A stretch of 64,000 nucleotides of DNA from NCBI GenBank assembly GCA_011800155.1, contig CM022373.1:1-64000 (forward strand), written 5' to 3'. The stretch comes from Flammulina velutipes. Taxonomy: Eukaryota > Basidiomycota > Agaricomycetes > Agaricales > Physalacriaceae. Of this stretch, positions 35,945 through 47,135 are shown piece by piece. The position numbers and the translations under genes are program-made. The notes under the pieces were generated by a model that did no database searches, had not been told where the DNA came from, and was given only the letters and a program-made list of their open reading frames with translations. Each line of letters opens with the position of its first letter. The stretch's first letter is position 1.

Positions 35945-36898
35945 CTATGCCATCAAGTTCTGCATAGACCAGACAAAAATCCAAACGAGACCAATGAACC
36001 TCATATCGAGACAAGGCGTCCCGGAGCTGACATCTACAAGAGGAATCGAGTAGCCAATCGTGTGATTAAGACATTCCAAAGCCTCGGACGAAGGTACCGG
36101 TATGCTCTTCGCATGTATGTCACCAGACAGCACAGCAGTGTTATTATACCCATCAAGCCCCAACGCCGCACTGCTCGCGCGATAGTACTGCAGAATCTGC
36201 TCAGGCTTGATAACCTCAGTCGTATACGGCCCAGAATACGCCAAGGTGCCATTGCAAGTCCCGTTGATATTCTCACTGAGGTCGTTCACAGTGTCGTTAT
36301 CAGAGATGAAGCGCAGGAAGATCTTCTCCTTCGAGTGCGTGAACGTAAACGTCGTTTGGGGGCCACCAGGACGCTCGGAGTTGTCCGGCGGTCCGTACTG
36401 TTTAAATATAGCATCAGCCTGGAGACGCTTGCCTAAGAGAGTAAACTGACCTCGTCGTTATAAAGGTAGGCAATGGGTCCATCAGTACCGAAGCTCAAAG
36501 GCCAGAAGTAGAACGGGAAACCTCTTCCCGCCACACCTCGACCTTCGACGCCAGGATATCCGCTCCCATATATCCTAATCGTTAACCAATGTAAGTAGGA
36601 GTCGCAAATAATTGATGTACACTCACCCAGTACCATAAACCTGACTCCTCAAGCCACCACCAACAGTCCTATTCTCATATGTCCCTTCTGTAATGTTTCT
36701 TTCAGGCCCTCCACCAACACTAGAGGCACTCGGGATGTTGCTGTATCCAGTTCTCCCTTTCCAGGAGGTCCACGAGGCCTTTCCTGACGAACTGGTACCC
36801 TTGCCACTGGAACTACCGCCACCAGAGCCACGTCCACCACCGTGTCCGCCTTTGCGCCTCTCGAGAGCCTGTGAGTTCGAAACCAGAGGTATGAGCAT
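35945..36898 (-). CDS. Ser/Gly-rich surface-type protein of unknown function (3 exons)
   Basis: Exons 36898-36627, 36574-36451 and 36397-35945 give 282 residues. A Gly/Ser/Lys-rich region (GGHGGGRGSGGGSSSGKG) leads into a conserved basidiomycete block, VGGGLRSQVYGTG, GYPGVEGRGVAGRGFPFYFW and PDNSERPGGPQ. The C-terminal domain has several N-glycosylation sites (NDT, NGT, NHT) and KPEQILQYYRASS, and ends in a hydrophobic tail (LVWIFVWSMQ). Homologs that I recall start with a signal peptide; here the start at 36898 leaves only a short hydrophobic stretch, and the likelier signal ATG at about 36944 is in another frame, so the 5' end may be damaged or mis-modelled. No known function; probably wall- or membrane-attached. 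Confidence 0.8.
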
Positions 36899-38013
36899 CG
36901 AATAAATCAGAATGAGAAGAGGGTGACGGGAAAGAGTAGCATTTGAGGCTTCGCAACCTCTCTATATAGGTCACGCGTGGGAGAATGGACACACAGTTCG
37001 CGTTCGAGATGATTATCTTTCAATTGTCATAAACACGTGTCCGTTTTTGATTCATGGATACTTCAAGTGGCGTGGGATAATATAAGAGAAGAACGCCTCA
37101 TGCTTCATGATCTAGTTTCTGTGGCGCAGTGTCGACGACTCTCATTTGACTATTCGGCTTTTCGGATACGTTATGCTATGATGTGTTAACACGTTCTACT
37201 ATATTTGTGGCAGTGGAAAATTTCCGGTACGAACAAGTTAGTGATCGGGAATTATAATTTCATATTCAGAGACAGCAACCCGCTGGCTGACCGCATCGCG
37301 GGGGTTCCAGCTCTTATACCTAAGGCGATGTTTCACACGACACAAATGCTGACGATTATTGAGCTTGTCATGAGTTTCATGTGTAGCTTCATTACCAAGA
37401 TGCCCTTCCCGTGCCAATGTACGACGACGAAGTACTGCTCTTGCCACCACCGCCACCGGTATTGTGCCCGCCCCTGCGCCTCTGTGCGCTCGGAACCAGA
37501 GGGATCATCATCAAAGAAACCGGATCCAGAAGAGATTGATATGCAGGAGGAAATATCATTAGACGCTTCACAATTGTCTCTTTGGTTACACGTACAGGTT
37601 ATGCGAGGGAGATAGTTCGCGTTCGAGAAGATTCTCTTTCAGTAGTCATAAACGTGTGCCCCATTTTTGATTCAAGGACACTGATATTGGTGTGGGATAA
37701 TGATGATGAACCCACGATCAGATGTGGCGCAGTGTCTATCACTATAATTCAACTATCCACACATTCAACACTAAGTATCTACACTCACATCCCCCAAAAA
37801 GCGATGATTCCCCCAACGAACGCCGACGATCATCGCAACGCGTTGCCATACCACACATCCTCGACATCATCCCAACCCTCCGCCCCTTTCCCCTTCCCCA
37901 AAACCCACTCACCGCCTTCAATCCCTAAGCAATTGTCGTACTTGGTTACATTTCGAATCATCATCATAAATAAAAGGGGATGCACCAACAAACCATCATC
38001 ACCACCACCAAAA
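36899..38013. other. Intergenic region with two TGTGGCGCAG words
   Basis: TGTGGCGCAG occurs at 37120-37129 and 37723-37732; the second is 291 bp upstream of M35-like copy 3. A plus-strand frame at 37205-37615 has no family motif. No RNA gene recognised. Confidence 0.5.
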
Positions 38014-39530
38014 ATGCCTCGACTACTCCAAACCACACTATACGGCCTCGTCCTCCTAACAACGCTCACCGAAGCCGCACCCTCAAAAACAGGGATTAGC
38101 CTGGAGCTCACACTAAAAGGTACGTCTCCTTCCACCCAAGTTACCTCCAAACCTCCCCCAATACCACTCAAACAGTCCCACCAACCATAACCGACGTCTC
38201 CAAATTCACCATATCCGGCTCCCTAACAAACACAGCCTCCCAAACACTAAACATCATCAAAGACCCCAACGGCCCCCTCCTCTCCGGATTCGCCCCCGAC
38301 GCTTTCCAGTTCAAGAAAGCGGCGGAGGAACCCGAGTTCGTCGGGGTCGTCCCTAAATGGAGCTTGGACTCGTATCTCAAACCACCTGGGAAAGACCAAA
38401 CGACCGGACCCGACGGTGAACCACTAGAAGGGAGTAAAAAGGACAAGCGTGCGGGGGACGACTCCTCCGACGAAGGAACCGGGAGCACCGGGAGTCCGGA
38501 ATCTGTCACTTCGGAAGAGACGAGCGTCGACGGGAGCTCGGATGGTGGGAGGTCCAAATATAATAACCCTCCCAAGGAAACGATCCATGAACTCGAGAAA
38601 GGGAAAAAATTGGAGTTCACCTATGACGGTGCGCCGTCCCATATAACATACCCAGACACAGGCTGACTCTACCATATCACCACAGTCGGCGACGCATACG
38701 ATTTCACCAAGGCAGGTCCCGGTGAATACGAAGTCGACCTCCGGCGTAAAACCTTCTATGTCTTGGTCGATGGGGATGTCCAGGAGATCACCGTGGATGT
38801 GAAGCCCAGCACAGTGAAGATCGACGGCACGCTCGCAGCCAAAGAAGATGACGTATCTGACCCCAGCAAACGTGATATCACAACCAAAAAGTGCAACGCG
38901 ATAGAGTCTCTCGTAATCGGCCATGCCGCCGAACGCGCAGATAAATATGTCAAAGATTCCATAGAGTGCGTCCGACCGTACCGAAAATGGAGTGAGCTCA
39001 TGCGAGATACGTAGATACCTCACCGAGATGAACGCATCAACAGAAAGATACAGCCAATGGTTCGGAGACTGGAACACAAAAGCAACCGATCGATATGATT
39101 ATGCGCCTAAAGACCAGGTCAAGTCGCTCTACGAGGGCCTTCGATCATTCCAAGCACCTGGGAGCAACGGATACACTTACGATTGTTCCTGCGATTACAA
39201 CATTTACGCATATGCGCGAGTCAGACTGTGAGTCCTCCCATCTAATATCCGTCCTCTATACTCACTCAATGGCATAGGACACGCCCGGTGATAAACCTCT
39301 GCAGGCTATTCCGCTCGACCGATACCCCATACGAGGGTGAGAACTCGAAGGCCGGTATCCTAGTCCAACAGGCCAGCGTGTTCCCGACCGGCAAAGGCTC
39401 CCATGCCTACATGATCGAAGAAGGACGAGAGGATTGCCACGATCTAGCTGAGAGGAGTCCGCACCGCGCAGCTGTCAACGCTGATAGTTATGAATTCTTC
39501 TCGGAGAACGTGAATCCAACCAAGGAGTAG
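38014..39530 (+). CDS. Secreted M35-like protein, copy 3 (divergent); zinc site lost
   Basis: Exons 38014-38119, 38176-38628, 38686-38965, 39015-39227 and 39278-39530 give 434 residues with the same intron positions as the other copies. Signal peptide MPRLLQTTLYGLVLLTTLTE. Propeptide-like domain: VTDVSKFTISGSL-type start, DPNGPLLSGF, YDFTKAGPGEYEVDLRRKTF. Peptidase-like domain: KKCNAIES, RYSQWFGDW, CSCDYNIYAY, INLCRLF and NADSYEFFSENV. The HExxH position reads AGILVQQASVF. This copy is the most diverged and lacks the long C-terminal tail, yet it has lost the same ligands, so the loss came before the split. Its flanks do not carry the F-box relic. Confidence 0.84.
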
Positions 39531-40237
39531 ACGTCGTTGCATTGTAGACCAAAATCAATTAATTCTGTTAGAGTACTTGTGGGGTGTGTGGGTTATACGC
39601 GTGTATGCTGCTCGATGAGGTATATCTGTCGCCCTCTGGTGATGTTGTTAGTCGCGCTCCCGGAAAATCTTGAAGAGCTACTGACATTCTGTTCTCTCCG
39701 GCTGGCGCGCGTTGTAAAGGGGGCAAGACCTCCATCTTCGCCGTGTGACATGCTGGATAGTCGAGTGATTGCTGTCAGGATGGATAGCCGTTGGAACGCT
39801 CGAACCCGACGTTCATTGGGTGAGGTAAAGCCACAGAGCGAGGGATAGGTCAACTCGAGAGAGTCGCATGCGATAGGCCGCGTGGCTAATTGGTGTTGGA
39901 TAGCTGCTGGGACGATCGACCCCGACGTTCACAGGCATCGCACAGAACCGAGGGACAGGTCGGGTTCACAGGGTAGGGGGCAATCGACCCGGATGGCACA
40001 GCGCGATGGTATCCAAGGCACCCCCGCTTGAAGAATACCAGCTACTAATAGCGAGGTCAACGAATGCAAGGCGAGTCGACGCCAAACGCACTTTGTCCGG
40101 GCCGAATCGATCTTTCATCGTCTCCTCCATTGCGTCGAGCAGATATACGCCTTGCTCTTGGTTCGTGGTGGTAAGACAGTAAGGAGTCCGAGGTTAGGGT
40201 TTGAGTGACCGCGGTAAATTTAGATCTGGACCTCTTT
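39531..40237. other. Intergenic, no gene seen
   Basis: GC-mixed spacer. Words such as GACCCCGACGTTCA recur near 39800 and 39920, so there may be a small local duplication. No supported open frame. Confidence 0.5.
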
Positions 40238-41137
40238 ATGGCGACGACGACGTGGCTGACGACTCTCAGCCTCGTATTTGGCGGGTGCTGTTCCAATGCC
40301 ATCAGCCTGGAGCACCTCACAGCGCAGGACGCCTCAGCTGGGACGGTCATAACCCTATTCCAATTCATCCTAATATCACTATACGGACTCCCACAACTAT
40401 GGACGAAAAGGACCATCCCGGTCTGGCGCTACGGAATGCAAGTGCTGTTATTCTACGGGATCTCACTGCTGAACAACGCGGCGTTCGCGTATGAGATTCC
40501 GATGGGGGTGCATATCATTTTCCGGAGCGGGGGGCTCATCGTCAGTCTGGTTTTGGGATGGGCCGTGGCGGGGAAGAGGTATACGATCCATCAGGTCTTG
40601 TCTGTCATGCTCGTTACACTCGGGGTGGTAATCACCACCCTCTCCGCTACCCCCTCTTCGGATACGCACGGCTCGTCCTCAACGAGATACTACATCGGAA
40701 TATGCATCCTCAGTCTCGCTCTCGTCCTCTCTGGCTTCCTCGGACTCGTCCAAGATAAGACCTACCGCGACTACGCCGGGGCCCCCTGGCAAGAATCCAT
40801 GTTCTTCCTCCACTTCCTCGGTCTCCCTCTTTTCCTCCCTCTTTTTTCGGAGATAAAAGGACAGTTGCGGGATGCGCGGTTGTCGTATACCGCCCTGGGG
40901 ATAAATACGGGGACGCAGTTGGTTTGCGTTGCGGGTGTGAATCGGTTGACGACGCGGGTTAGTGCGTTGACGGTGACGCTCGTGTTGGTGGTGAGGAAGG
41001 CGGTGAGCTTGGTGCTGAGTGTGGTTATCAATGGGGCGGGGAAGAATGTAGACGTGGGGATGATGGCTGGCGGGGCGCTCATGGTTATGCTGGGCACTGT
41101 GTGGTATTCTTATGGGAAGAAGGCGAAGAAGGAATGA
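40238..41137 (+). CDS. UDP-N-acetylglucosamine transporter-like protein (UAA family)
   Basis: Single-exon 299-residue membrane protein with about 8-10 hydrophobic segments. The order of motifs fits the UAA nucleotide-sugar transporter family near yeast Yea4: FGGCCSNAISLEHL in helix 1, IPVWRYGMQVLLFYGISLLNN, then FRSGGLIVSLVLGW, a YTIHQVLSVMLVTLGVV helix and RKAVSLVLSVV near the end. It would exchange UDP-GlcNAc for UMP to feed chitin or glycan synthesis. The tail ends KKAKKE, which fits a KxKxx ER-retrieval signal and so an ER location as for Yea4. The ATG at 40238 is chosen; upstream in-frame codons contain only a GTG. No introns, unlike most neighbours. Confidence 0.87.
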   Translation: MATTTWLTTLSLVFGGCCSNAISLEHLTAQDASAGTVITLFQFILISLYGLPQLWTKRTIPVWRYGMQVLLFYGISLLNNAAFAYEIPMGVHIIFRSGGLIVSLVLGWAVAGKRYTIHQVLSVMLVTLGVVITTLSATPSSDTHGSSSTRYYIGICILSLALVLSGFLGLVQDKTYRDYAGAPWQESMFFLHFLGLPLFLPLFSEIKGQLRDARLSYTALGINTGTQLVCVAGVNRLTTRVSALTVTLVLVVRKAVSLVLSVVINGAGKNVDVGMMAGGALMVMLGTVWYSYGKKAKKE

Positions 41138-41669
41138 GGACAGGGACATCTGACTAGGTGGGCGCACAGATCTACGGGCGTAACATATCTATACTATTAT
41201 TGCTTCTTGATTTATTGCTGGATAGAGGATAACATAGCGACTTTGGAAGTACCTATTGTACATCATTAAGTGTGGCGCAACATATATTTGCTTCCTAGCC
41301 CAGCCATTAGATTCAAGAAGATTCTATAGAATGTTTATAACCATTTTCAGGCAACGACATTCAACATGTGCTGCGTGTAGCGCTTCTTTTGATGTGTGGA
41401 TGCTTTCTCAAGGCTGATTAGGTCTCATCTGAAAACAAAAGCCAGTGTTCAACGGAATGGAAAGGGTTCATGTACTTTACTATGAACGCTATAGTATAAG
41501 GAAGGAAGCGAAGCGCGCCAAGTAGATCCGTCAAAATTCATCGTGAAGCCATTGCCATTGCCAACATAGTGTATGCAGAGTGTGAGAACGTCAAAGGTTA
41601 AACCTGATTGCATAACTCTGCCCTTATAATAAGCGCTCGAGCCACAAAACATCTCTCCCACACCCCACC
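41138..41669. other. Intergenic, no gene seen
   Basis: AT-rich spacer; a near copy of the repeat word (TGTGGCGCAA) lies near 41270. The minus-strand frame at 41449-41802 is antisense to the next gene. Confidence 0.5.
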
Positions 41670-42225
41670 ATGAACACTCCCATCGATGCGAACGAGTTCT
41701 ACGACGAAGCCCTCCTTTTATGTGGCGAACAGCCCAAAGCCCCTCCGCACCCCGGGACCTTCCCAGAACATACCCCCGATACCGGAGAGCCATTCCAAGC
41801 ATACATCACGCGCATGCGCGAGTACGAGATGCGTTGCAAGGCCGCTAGGGTCTACCTCACGCAGGAGCTCCTACCTTGGAAGGCGAAGATGAATCGGCAG
41901 ATGAAGCGCTTGAAAAAAGAGGAGGTGAATAATAGGATCGTCGTTGCTGGGACTTGTGCGTATTCCCTTGCTTGGTGGGGGTGGTGTACTGATTGTTTTG
42001 ATAGCGTGCTGGCGATGCCAGGAGCATGGCGTTCCGTGTCGATACCGAGGGAGGGTTGAGCACCAGAAGGCCTGTGTGGATTGCGAGAAATATGATGTGA
42101 AGTGTTATCAGCCTGTGGATGAGGGGAGGAAGAGGAAGAGAACGAAGGGGAGTAGACGGGAGAGATGGAATGAGAAACAGGAAGGGTCGCAGGCTAGTGG
42201 ATTGGATTTTGGGGTGGATTTCTGA
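41670..42225 (+). CDS. Cys-rich (zinc-knuckle-like) hypothetical protein (2 exons)
   Basis: Exons 41670-41955 and 42005-42225 (49 bp intron, GTGCGT donor, GATAG acceptor) give 168 residues. The N-terminal half is acidic to helical (MNTPIDANEFYDEALLL, then RMREYEMRCKAARVYL). The second half has CWRCQEHGVPCRY followed by CVDCEKYDVKCYQ, a pair of CxxC...C clusters that could bind zinc, and a Lys/Arg-rich segment (GRKRKRTKGSRRER) that could serve as a nuclear signal. The pattern recalls fungal zinc-cluster regulators, but spacing does not match the C6 Zn2Cys6 class. Function unknown. Confidence 0.7.
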
Positions 42226-42581
42226 ACATGGTTGGTTACTCTCGGCTTGGAAGGCTGGAAACAGATTCTAACGCAAACCCGAAGGGAAATTGGGCTTTGC
42301 TCGAGAATGTATATGAACTTGGAACCTTGAATATCAGACAGATGTGAACATTTGACTGTTGAGGAGACAGTGATAGATGGAATAAAGCAATAGACCAGGG
42401 AGAGGAGCCTCTTCAATGTAGTTCGAGAAATAGACAAGACGCGGCAAGAAATCGATCAGATGTGCGCAACCAGCCAAAGGTTCTGTCATTAACCAAGGTC
42501 AGCCGCCAAAGAAACGTAGTCGAGCGCCGTGGAAGAAGGTGAGAACGTCGAACGTCGAAGCTCGGCACGCGGCAGGCAGGG
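42226..42581. other. Spacer and promoter of the dynamin gene
   Basis: No feature recognised between the Cys-rich gene and the dynamin start. Confidence 0.4.
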
Positions 42582-45496
42582 ATGTCCCAAAGCGGCGCTG
42601 ACGTAACCGACTCCCTGCCATTGCGACGCGCTCCTCCGACCTTGACATTCAACCACGACGACTCCCCCGACTCCAACGAGAAAGACGACGCAGAAATGGA
42701 CGGAGACCTGATATCGCTGGTAAACAGGCTCCAGGAGACCTTCGCCAACCTCGGTGAGTCCTTTCGAACGCATACGACCACACCAAAAATTGAACGGAAC
42801 GGTCAGGAGGAGAACTGGATATGCCCCAGCTCGTCGTGGTACGTCCTTCCCTGCCCTTCCATCTTCCCTTCCCAGCTCACGCGATATAGGTCGGGAGTCA
42901 ATCCGCAGGAAAATCTAGTGTCTTGGAGACGTACGTTTGGTGTATGAATGCAAACGCAAACCTGATCTTTCCATAGGATAGTAGGGCGCGACTTTCTCCC
43001 TCGAGGCTCTGGAATCGTAACGCGACGCCCGCTAGTTCTCCAGCTCATACACACCCCTGCGCCAACCGACACGAACCAGACCTACACCGAATGGGGCCAG
43101 TTCATGCATGTCGATAAACGCTTCACGGACTTTAACGAGATCAGGAAGGAGATTGAACAGGAGACTTTCCGCGTGGCGGGTCAGAACAAGGGCGTCAGCA
43201 AGCTCGGGATTTTCTTGAAGATATACAGCCCGAATGTGCTGGACCTGACGTTGGTGGATCTTCCAGGCTTGACCAAGGTGCGCGTCTTTTCGACTTCTTG
43301 GGCAGGATAATGCGTGTTTACTGGAGACAGATCCCTGTAGGCGACCAGCCAAGTGATATCGAACGTCAAATTCGATCTCTCGTCCTCGACTACATATCCA
43401 ACCCCAACAGTGTCGTCCTCGCCGTCTCCCCCGCGAACGTTGATCTCGCCAACTCCGAATCGCTGAAGCTCGCGCGCAGCGTGGACCCTCAAGGTCGGCG
43501 CACCATTGGTATCCTCACCAAGCTCGACCTCATGGATGCCGGCACCAACGCACTTGATATCCTGACCGGGCGGGTCTATCCATTGAAGCTTGGCTTCATC
43601 GGTGTCGTCAACCGTAGCCAGCAGGACATCAACTCGGAGAAGAACATGCAGGAGGCGTTGGACAAGGAGACTGAATTCTTCCGGACCCATGCAGCGTACA
43701 GGAATATCGCGCATAAGAACGGGACTCGCTATCTTGCCAAAACTCTCAATCAGGTGTGCCCCGCTTTCTTTGTCATTTTTATTCCGCTGAAACGAAGTTT
43801 CGTTTAGGTCCTGCTCAACCATATCCGAGAAAAGCTGCCAGACATGAAGGCGCGGCTAAACACCCTCATGGGCCAAGCGCAGCAGGAACTCAACTCCTTT
43901 GGTGACTCCGCTCTCTATGGCGATCCCAACCAGAAGAGCGCGCTCGTTCTCCGCTTGATGACCCAGTTCGCTCGCGATTTTGTGTCGTCGATAGAAGGGA
44001 CGAACGTCGACATCTCCACGAAGGAACTCTCGGGCGGGGCGCGCATCTACTACATCTTCAACGATATTTTTGGCACTGCGCTTTCGTCTATCGAGTCTAC
44101 AAGCAATCTGGCTGACCAGGATATCAGGACGGCCATCCGAAACTCTACTGGCCCTCGGCCTAGTCTCTTCGTCCCAGAAATTGCTTTCGATTTGCTGGTA
44201 AAGCCACAGATCAAGCTGTTGGAAGCACCGAGCTTGCGTTGTGTAGAGCTGGTTTATGAGGAGCTCGTTAAGATCTGCCATAACTGCACGAGCTTAGTTA
44301 GTACTATCTATTTTCCTGTTTGGACGTCCACTTACGGTAGATTGTAGGAACTCCAACGTTTCCCTCGGCTGCATGCCCAGCTTGTCGAGACTGTCTCCGA
44401 GCTGCTACGAGAACGCTTGAACCCGACGTCTGAGTACGCGCAAAGCTTGATACAGATCCAGGCGGCGTACATCAACACCAATCACCCAGCATTCGTATCG
44501 GGATCACTGATCGGTTCGCAACCACAACAGCGACCACAGGCCCCTCGAGTAAGCCATTCTCTAAGTCAATGAGGACCTTCGCTAACCATTCTGTAGCCTT
44601 CATCTACTGAACCCATTAATGGGATTACGTCATCCAACGAAGACGACGACGATGCATCCTCCGAGGATACGACAAGCACGAACGGTGCCTCTGGTACTCG
44701 CTCTGTTTCGTCCACAATACACGATCGTTCACGTGCGCCAGGATCTAACTCAACCGTTGTCACCAAAAAGGGACCCAGGGCATCCCAGCCCTCCTCCGCA
44801 CACTCTTCACACCACTCACACCACTCAAATCACTCAACCTCCTCAACCTTGAACCACAACCGACCGCACTCCGCGATGGCTGGCGCTGGAGGCAATAACT
44901 CTGCGCGGGAGACGTTCCTCAACTATTTCTTTGGGCAGAATGGGACTGCTCCCATGCCGGGAGGGGGACATGGTGGGAGTAATGGCGGACCGAGTGCTGG
45001 AGTTATGGAGGCGTTCCAGAGGCCTGCGAGTACGAGCATGATTGAGCGTACGGGGCGGGATACGTCTGCTCCTGATGCGGCGCTGACGTCTGGGTTGATG
45101 GCGGGGCGGATGGGTCTGGATGGGAACAATGCGGCGTTCGACATGAAGTCTCTCGGGAAGCACATCGAGGCTGTCCCCGCTGAGCATGCGCACCTCACCG
45201 TCCGGGAAGAGATGGAGACATCCCTGATCCGCACGCTCATCGCGAACTACTTTGAGATCGTGCGGCAGAGCATCCAGGACCTTGTGCCCAAGGCGATTAT
45301 GCACTTTTTGGTGAACCATACGGCTGAGCATGTGCAGAATCGGTTGGTGTCTAGTTTGTATAAGCCTGAGTTGTTTGGGGATATGTTGAGTGAGGATGAG
45401 GGGCTTGTTGCGGAGAGGACGAGGGTGAAGGCGTTGTTGGATGCGTATAGGGAGGCGTTTAAGACGTTGACGGATGTTAATATGAAGGCGATGTGA
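42582..45496 (+). CDS. Dynamin-family GTPase (Dnm1/Vps1 type, 8 exons)
   Basis: Exons 42582-42753, 42807-42838, 42890-42930, 42977-43277, 43331-43753, 43808-44296, 44348-44548 and 44597-45496 give 852 residues, or 814 if translation starts at 42696 ([13 protein letters not shown]), which is closer to family norm. GTPase motifs: G1 GSQSAGKSS, the [18 protein letters not shown] switch region, G3 DLPG in VDLPGLTK, G4 TKLDLMD. The middle domain follows, then a Ser/Thr/His-rich insert ([13 protein letters not shown] to HHSHHSNHS) in the place of insert B, and a GTPase effector domain ([35 protein letters not shown]). The insert favours a Dnm1-like mitochondrial and peroxisomal fission GTPase over Vps1. 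It is the intact parent of the broken copies near 51-52 and 55-56 kb. Confidence 0.93.
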
Positions 45497-46554
45497 AGGG
45501 TGAGGAGGGGGGAAGGGGGAAGGGGAGGGGGTGCGCATTAGATGTCATGACCAAAATATACGTACGATTTGTTTCCTACTTGTGTTCGTTTGATTGCTCT
45601 CGATATATACATGTTACTGTTCTGTTTCTTTTTTGGACGAGGGATATTTTGAAGCTGGCGATCGAAGTGTTACGCGGTTTCTTTTCTTGCTCTTTTACCA
45701 CCATCACGAAAAAACCAAAACCAGAACTGCTTCCTGCTGAACCCTCACACGTCTGGCGCAACTCAACTTCCTGGTATTCTATGAATCTCACGCTTGTACT
45801 TCATTGTGGGGAGCCGTGATTCGGCTTCGGCTCTAGAGACCTCAATATTGCGTACTACCTTCGGGCAAGGCTCCCCTACACCTCTCGGTCCCGTGCAAAA
45901 GGGAAGCGTCGTTGATCCTTCGATACGGCGAAGCCTGAATCTCTGATATGTACACTTCGAGTTATCACAAGAACGCGGCTATAGTTGGATTCAGCGCAGC
46001 AAAGTTCCTGCATTCGGAAACTTTCGATTCCCTCCCCTTTCCGTGTCCAGCTCTCGCTTCAGCTATATCCTTTTCGTCTCAAAACACCATATTCTTCTCT
46101 TTATCTGCGCATGACGTTCAAGTCTCATAGACAGGGATTGATAAAAATCTCTACGGTTCAAAGTCACAAGCCTGCCTTCTTCGCCCATCCCGCCTTCGGC
46201 TGCGCGGACTCTGGATAGAGATCTAAAGGCTAGAGCTCAGGCATCTCAGAGGAAGTCACTATTATTAGCAAGGCGCATGCTTCATCAAGGACGAGGTACG
46301 CTCCCGCCAATTTTCCGCCTCAATTACCGTTCTTGACCAGTGATAGGTATCTCATGACGTCCCAAAAGTAGGAACCTATTGACTTCCTCAGCATGCTCAT
46401 TCTCTGACTATTATCAGTGTGAGACTTTCGAGGGAAGGGGAGTCAAGTTGAAGGGCCCGAGGGAAGTATAAAGGAAGAAGGATTTTATGGATGTACCCTC
46501 AGCGCCTTCCTCGTCACTGAAAGCCAACACCAGCCAGTTCTTCGTCCTCGCAAC
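45497..46554. other. Intergenic, no gene seen
   Basis: 3' flank of the dynamin gene and promoter of the LysM gene. Short frames at 45493-46218 lack motifs. Confidence 0.55.
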
Positions 46555-47065
46555 ATGTTCTCTAAAATCCTCGTCGTCTTCGTCGCAATTGCGGCTGCTC
46601 ACGCTCAAACCATTGACTGCGCTCGCAGCTACGTCGTCAAGCCGGGGGACGTCTGCGATACAATCTCAGCGGCCAACAACGCGTCCACGTTCGTATTTCT
46701 CTATCACCTTTACTTCATTACCTTCACTTACCAAACATACAGATACCAACTAGCCCTCGTCAACCCTCAGATCAACGTCAATTGCACCAACATCTTCGGG
46801 GGCCAGAATCTCTGTTTGGGCGAGGTTGGACACGACTGTGACCAGACCTATGTCATTGCTTCGGGCGATAGCTGCTGGGCTATTTCGCAGACGTTCGGGA
46901 TCGAGTTAGCTGTCCTTTCGGCTAACAACCCCAACGTCGCTGCTGATTGCTCCAACATCTATCCCGGGGAGGTGAGTATCGTCTTCGTGTCCGTTTGGCC
47001 ACAGGCTATTGTTCTGACGCGTCCGATAGGTTCTCTGCGTTGCAGCTGAGGAGATGTATGCATAA
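46555..47065 (+). CDS. Secreted two-LysM domain protein (3 exons)
   Basis: Exons 46555-46688, 46743-46971 and 47030-47065 give 132 residues. A signal peptide covers residues 1-17 (MFSKILVVFVAIAAAHA). LysM 1 starts SYVVKPGDVCDTI and ends LALVNPQINVNCTNI; LysM 2 starts TYVIASGDSCWAI and ends LSANNPNVAADCSNIYPG. LysM modules bind chitin and related N-acetylglucosamine polymers. Small secreted fungal proteins with only LysM modules shield hyphae or hide chitin fragments from hosts, or act on the fungus's own wall. Six Cys around the modules suggest disulfides. The last exon codes only VLCVAAEEMYA. No catalytic domain. Confidence 0.9.
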
Positions 47066-47135
47066 GTTCGATAGTTGTACTGGATTGTCGCGAACGTTGA
47101 GTTATTGAGGTTGATTATAGCTATAGCTAATAGTA

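Noticed and set aside
40679..41167. Minus-strand frame of 162 codons
   Set aside because: Antisense to the UAA transporter; Pro/His/Arg-rich composition is a by-product.
43181..45538. Long minus-strand frames opposite the dynamin gene
   Set aside because: Antisense shadows of a well-supported multi-exon gene.
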